NCBI GenBank assembly: GCA_947631905.1
Contig: CANRND010000001.1
Location: 81,434 to 145,433 of the forward strand
Direction: 5' to 3'
Length of the DNA stretch: 64,000 nucleotides
Origin: an uncultured Clostridia bacterium
Lineage (GTDB): Bacteria > Bacillota > Clostridia > Christensenellales > Borkfalkiaceae
Shown here: piece by piece, positions 61,444 to 64,000 of the stretch
Layout of the letters: each line of letters starts with the position of its first letter
Numbering within the stretch: position 1 is the first letter of the stretch
Program-made: the position numbers and the translations under genes
The notes under the pieces: generated by a model
Databases searched by the model: none
Told to the model about the DNA's origin: nothing
Seen by the model: only the letters and a program-made list of their open reading frames with translations

Positions 61444-62259
61444 TTACTGAATTACCTGCGTTATAACTGGGAGTAATATTCCTGCGACCTGTATGCCTTG
61501 CTCCACAATCCATTTCAAACATTCTTTTACTTTTTGCCAACGTTTGCCTTTGCTTTCTTTGCTTTTTATCAATGTTTCTAATTCTGATATTTTTTCGATA
61601 ACCGATTTATATTGTTCATCGGCTAAACCTAAATCTTCTGCTCTTTGACGAGCATTTTCAAAAGTTGCAAAAATGTCGATTGCGATTTCATTTTTTGCTT
61701 CAACAGTTATTTGCGGCTGGAAGTTAATCTCCTGTTTATTTCCTGCATTAGCATCCTTTGGACTATCGTCGCATAACTTATTTACATATGAATGCAATTT
61801 TGTAACAAGTCCCCGTATCATTGCATCTGAAATTTGAAAACCGCGAATTTTGAGTGCTTCTTTTGGGACAGTGGCAATATGTTCAATGGTTTCATCAAAA
61901 ATGAATTTTCCATAATATGAATGATAAACATTCATTAAAAAATCATATTTTTCGCTATCACTTTGAAGATTTTTACCTTTTTCAACAAGATCCAAAATTC
62001 CGCATATTTCATCAATGCTTTTTTGCTTAGCAAGATACCCCTCCAGGAAGCCTTTTAATACTTTTTGATCTCTAATTTTATACTCACTAGAATAAGGCGG
62101 CAAAGCAGCATTCCATCCCCTTGCTCGTAAACTGACGTTGAAACCTTGCCCATAAAATGCCCGCATTTCTTCAGTAAGTTCTTGCATATCTGCCAATCCC
62201 TGTATAGCATCAACACGAGATAAGAATGCTCTTGTTTGTTCGATTTGTTTCAAAGTCAT
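61444..62259 (-). CDS. unknown AT-rich helical protein with C-terminal membrane helix
   Basis: The 271-residue protein is mostly helical. A Gln/Asn-rich strand region (KQEINFQPQITVEAKNEIAIDIFATF, about residues 173-200) separates two halves, and the last ~25 residues (IVEQGIQVAGILLPVITQVIQ) form a hydrophobic helix that could sit in a membrane. The architecture is like small abortive-infection-type proteins found on mobile elements, but I cannot assign it. No clear ribosome site beyond GGGGAAATC before the ATG. It lies between the 24-bp repeats. Confidence 0.6.
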   Translation of the reverse strand: MTLKQIEQTRAFLSRVDAIQGLADMQELTEEMRAFYGQGFNVSLRARGWNAALPPYSSEYKIRDQKVLKGFLEGYLAKQKSIDEICGILDLVEKGKNLQSDSEKYDFLMNVYHSYYGKFIFDETIEHIATVPKEALKIRGFQISDAMIRGLVTKLHSYVNKLCDDSPKDANAGNKQEINFQPQITVEAKNEIAIDIFATFENARQRAEDLGLADEQYKSVIEKISELETLIKSKESKGKRWQKVKECLKWIVEQGIQVAGILLPVITQVIQ

Positions 62260-62339
62260 ATTGATTTCCCCTATATAAATATTTTTCCATTTAATTATAA
62301 CAGAATTGTAAAAAAATTCAAAGCAAACAATCAGAACTA

Positions 62340-62368
62340 TTGCAAAAAAATCATGTTTATGCTATAAT
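62340..62368 (+). promoter_or_regulatory. ftsK-like gene promoter
   Basis: TTGCAA, 17 bp, TATAAT. Confidence 0.8.
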
Positions 62369-62398
62369 TTGTAAAAGTGTACAGTTGGGAAGATAAAG

Positions 62399-63421
62399 AT
62401 GACAACACTTGAAGAAAATACGGCAATCTGCGTAAAAGATTTTGCTCTTTTTGGAATAAAGATTGAGCCCATACGGCAATATTATTCCCCGCAAGAAGCG
62501 AACTATGAATTTGAAATCATTTCCTTACCGTCGGTAGCCGCTTTTAACCGCGCCGTAGAGACAATGAAACTCATGTGCGACCTGTCTTGTGAGATGATAG
62601 GAGCAGGACAATTCCGTCTTCATTGCCCTTGCAATAGGCAATATATCGGCGTTGGAAACTGTGAAAAGTATCTTGAAGAGGCTGTCTCTGCCGATGAAAA
62701 CGGGGTACAAAAAGGCTATATCTGTTTTGGGAAAGGCAACTTTGACTATATCGTCACGAGCATGGAGAAAGCGGCGCACATTCTCGTCGCGGGAACTACG
62801 GGAAGCGGTAAATCTTGCTTACTGAACTCTCTTATTATGGAATTGCTTTGTTTTTCAAATGCGCAACTCATTTTGATAGACCCCAAGCAAGGCGTTGAAT
62901 TTGGTATCTATGAGCAAGATGTCCATAAGCGTATTTGTTCTGTCGCAAAGAATGTTTCCGAAGCCGTAGAATGGCTTTCTGTCGCCATAAACGAAATGGA
63001 AAGACGATATGCCCATATGAAAGAGAAAGGCTTGAAAGCGTATGACGGCGTTCGGCTCGTCGTTGTCATTGATGAACTTGCAGATTTGATGATGACAAGC
63101 AAAAAGACGGTCGAACAATCTATCGTAAGAATAGCGCAAATGGGACGTGCGGCAGGCGTTCATCTTATTGTTGCTACCCAAGACCCGCGTGCAAGCGTTG
63201 TAACAGGCTTGATTAAGTACAATCTCCCGACAAAGGTATGCCTGAAAACCGCGAACGCACAACATTCCATGAATATCATTGACGTTGGAAAGGGCGCAGA
63301 GTTGCTCGGGAAAGGCGATGCTTATATTCAACTATCCACCTCGCTCGATTTATTGAGATGCCAATGCCCGAAAATATCAGACAAAGAAATATTAGACTGT
63401 ATAACAAGAAAAGGAGAATAA
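62399..63421 (+). CDS. FtsK/SpoIIIE-type DNA translocase of a mobile element
   Basis: The 340-residue protein has a RecA-like ATPase core with Walker A AGTTGSGKSC (about residues 132-141) and Walker B VVVIDELADLM, then QMGRAAGVHLIVATQDP and PTKVCLKTANAQHSMNIID, classic FtsK motifs. No membrane helices and no gamma DNA-reading domain. The short form matches coupling/transfer ATPases of integrative conjugative elements, which deliver element DNA to the conjugation machinery. No relaxase is visible before the window ends. Confidence 0.9.
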   Translation: MTTLEENTAICVKDFALFGIKIEPIRQYYSPQEANYEFEIISLPSVAAFNRAVETMKLMCDLSCEMIGAGQFRLHCPCNRQYIGVGNCEKYLEEAVSADENGVQKGYICFGKGNFDYIVTSMEKAAHILVAGTTGSGKSCLLNSLIMELLCFSNAQLILIDPKQGVEFGIYEQDVHKRICSVAKNVSEAVEWLSVAINEMERRYAHMKEKGLKAYDGVRLVVVIDELADLMMTSKKTVEQSIVRIAQMGRAAGVHLIVATQDPRASVVTGLIKYNLPTKVCLKTANAQHSMNIIDVGKGAELLGKGDAYIQLSTSLDLLRCQCPKISDKEILDCITRKGE

Positions 63422-63515
63422 AAAATGGGGAGGGCTTTGCTCTCCCTATTTTTTTGCGCTTTTCGTTTATCCCTCAATTATCCCTACTTTATCCCTTGAT
63501 TATCCCTTATGGCAA

Positions 63516-63580
63516 CAGGGCGTGTGCTTGTCTTGAACAAGTGCGGCGGCTAATGCCGCCGCAGACAAGCACACGCCCTG
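63516..63580. repeat. large imperfect inverted repeat (cruciform) with second 24-bp repeat copy
   Basis: 18-bp arms CAGGGCGTGTGCTTGTCT (63516-63533) and complement (63563-63580), plus inner arms GCGGCGGC/GCCGCCGC around a TAAT loop; nine bases bulge on the left. The left side contains the 24-bp direct repeat (63519-63542). Confidence 0.85.
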
Positions 63581-63608
63581 CCGAACCGCAAACCAAAAAA
63601 GAAAGTCA

Positions 63609-63794
63609 TCAAAGCCGCGCGAAGCGGCGGCCGCCGCTGAACCGCTTGGCGATCCGCCGCTTGGTCGCGGCGGTCTTTTTTGATTGTACCTTTCTTTGCA
63701 TTGTTTTTGTGCCGGTCGCGGCAGCGGGCAGTCCGCTTGCTTCCGCGGCTTTTTCTTTTTGCCTCAAAATTTTTTCGGGGAAATACCCTGTCAA
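63609..63794 (-). CDS. doubtful small basic ORF
   Basis: A 61-codon frame, Lys/Arg/Ala-rich (KKTAATKRRIAKRF), without a clear ribosome site, lying over GC-rich hairpins next to the iterated repeats. The composition may come from the hairpins rather than selection on a protein. Confidence 0.2.
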   Translation of the reverse strand: MTGYFPEKILRQKEKAAEASGLPAAATGTKTMQRKVQSKKTAATKRRIAKRFSGGRRFARL

Positions 63795-64000
63795 ACCGCC
63801 TTTCCCGTGGCTAACCTATGGAGGGGATATTGTGGAAAGTAAAAAAATCTTTCGTGAGATACCCCGCCAAAACGCATTTTTCGTGGCTAACTTATGGAGG
63901 GTGTTTCGCGTTCGGACAAAAATTTTTGCAAAATACCCTAACGAAAAGCGGTTTTCGCCGCTTATAAGTGAGGGGTCTTGTGGAGAACAAGAAAATTTTT
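63781..64000 (+). repeat. three ~75-bp iterated units at the right edge
   Basis: ATACCC occurs at 63783, 63859 and 63933. In each unit it is followed about 20 bases on by a (CGTGG)CTAAC(C/T)TATGGAGGG-like or related segment ending in GAGGGG or GAGGGT. ACCC and GGGT/GGGG ends of each unit can pair. Possible transfer or replication origin, protein-binding iterons or structured RNA; cut by the window edge. Confidence 0.6.

Noticed and set aside
63609..63794. 61-codon basic ORF as a real small protein
   Set aside because: No ribosome site, sits on GC-rich hairpins; kept only as a low-confidence entry.
1..64000. tRNA and rRNA genes
   Set aside because: None recognised in any intergenic region on either strand; a dedicated tRNA search would be needed to exclude degenerate ones.

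Overview
The window reads as a chromosomal segment of a moderately GC-rich anaerobic Firmicute (Clostridia; the mix of genes would fit a gut Christensenellales-like lineage, but that placement is inference). Supporting signs are consensus SigA promoters (TTGACA / 16-18 bp / TATAAT), strong AGGAGG-type ribosome sites, rubrerythrin, tryptophanase, tandem DegV proteins, BspA-type leucine-rich-repeat proteins, a DUF421/DUF4363 pair and a tetrahydrofolate riboswitch before an ECF transporter gene. No rRNA, tRNA or CRISPR array was found.

Positions 1-42,900 are mostly housekeeping. A PTP-like phosphatase (cut by the left edge), a membrane protein and a family 3 glycosidase lie on the minus strand. 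They are followed by an FNT-type channel, a candidate structured RNA with its own promoter and terminator, a BspA-like lipoprotein, pgi, a TetR regulator facing a small membrane protein, two degV genes, a phosphohexomutase, tkt, a nitroreductase and a CDF metal transporter with an apparently leaderless mRNA. Next come rubrerythrin, an amino-sugar operon (ROK protein, nagB, nagA, aldose epimerase), a DUF4127 protein, an RpiR regulator, a DUF368 lipid-carrier translocase, der-plsY (plsY carries a translated genomic repeat), and a tight lgt-pncB-coiled coil-lspA-rluD operon. A THF-riboswitch-controlled folT-like gene, DUF421 and DUF4363 genes, a small XRE/membrane-protein module and tnaA complete this part. 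Gene-free gaps are filled by several families of short inverted-repeat elements.

Positions 42,900-61,000 form an accessory, defence-like island: a possible nuclease-fold protein, a large DUF3089 lipoprotein, a membrane-anchored NACHT NTPase with a BspA-type LRR sensor, and a two-gene soluble plus four-helix-membrane module. It also holds a six-gene minus-strand operon (52,277-60,672) under one consensus promoter. That operon combines an agmatinase-like ureohydrolase, a helical/coiled-coil protein, a ParA-like ATPase with an unusual P-loop (KGGSCR), a 757-residue unknown, a duplicated SpeD-like protein (N-terminal half lacking the pyruvoyl-forming Ser and the Cys, C-terminal half keeping Ser-His-Cys at the family spacing) and a protein ending in two membrane segments. 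I regard this operon as the strongest candidate for an undescribed system.

Positions 61,000-64,000 look like the edge of an integrative/conjugative element: a sigma-70-region-4-like small protein, an unknown helical protein with a C-terminal membrane helix, an FtsK-type translocase, a 24-bp direct repeat flanking these genes, a large imperfect cruciform, and three ~75-bp iterated units running off the right edge.
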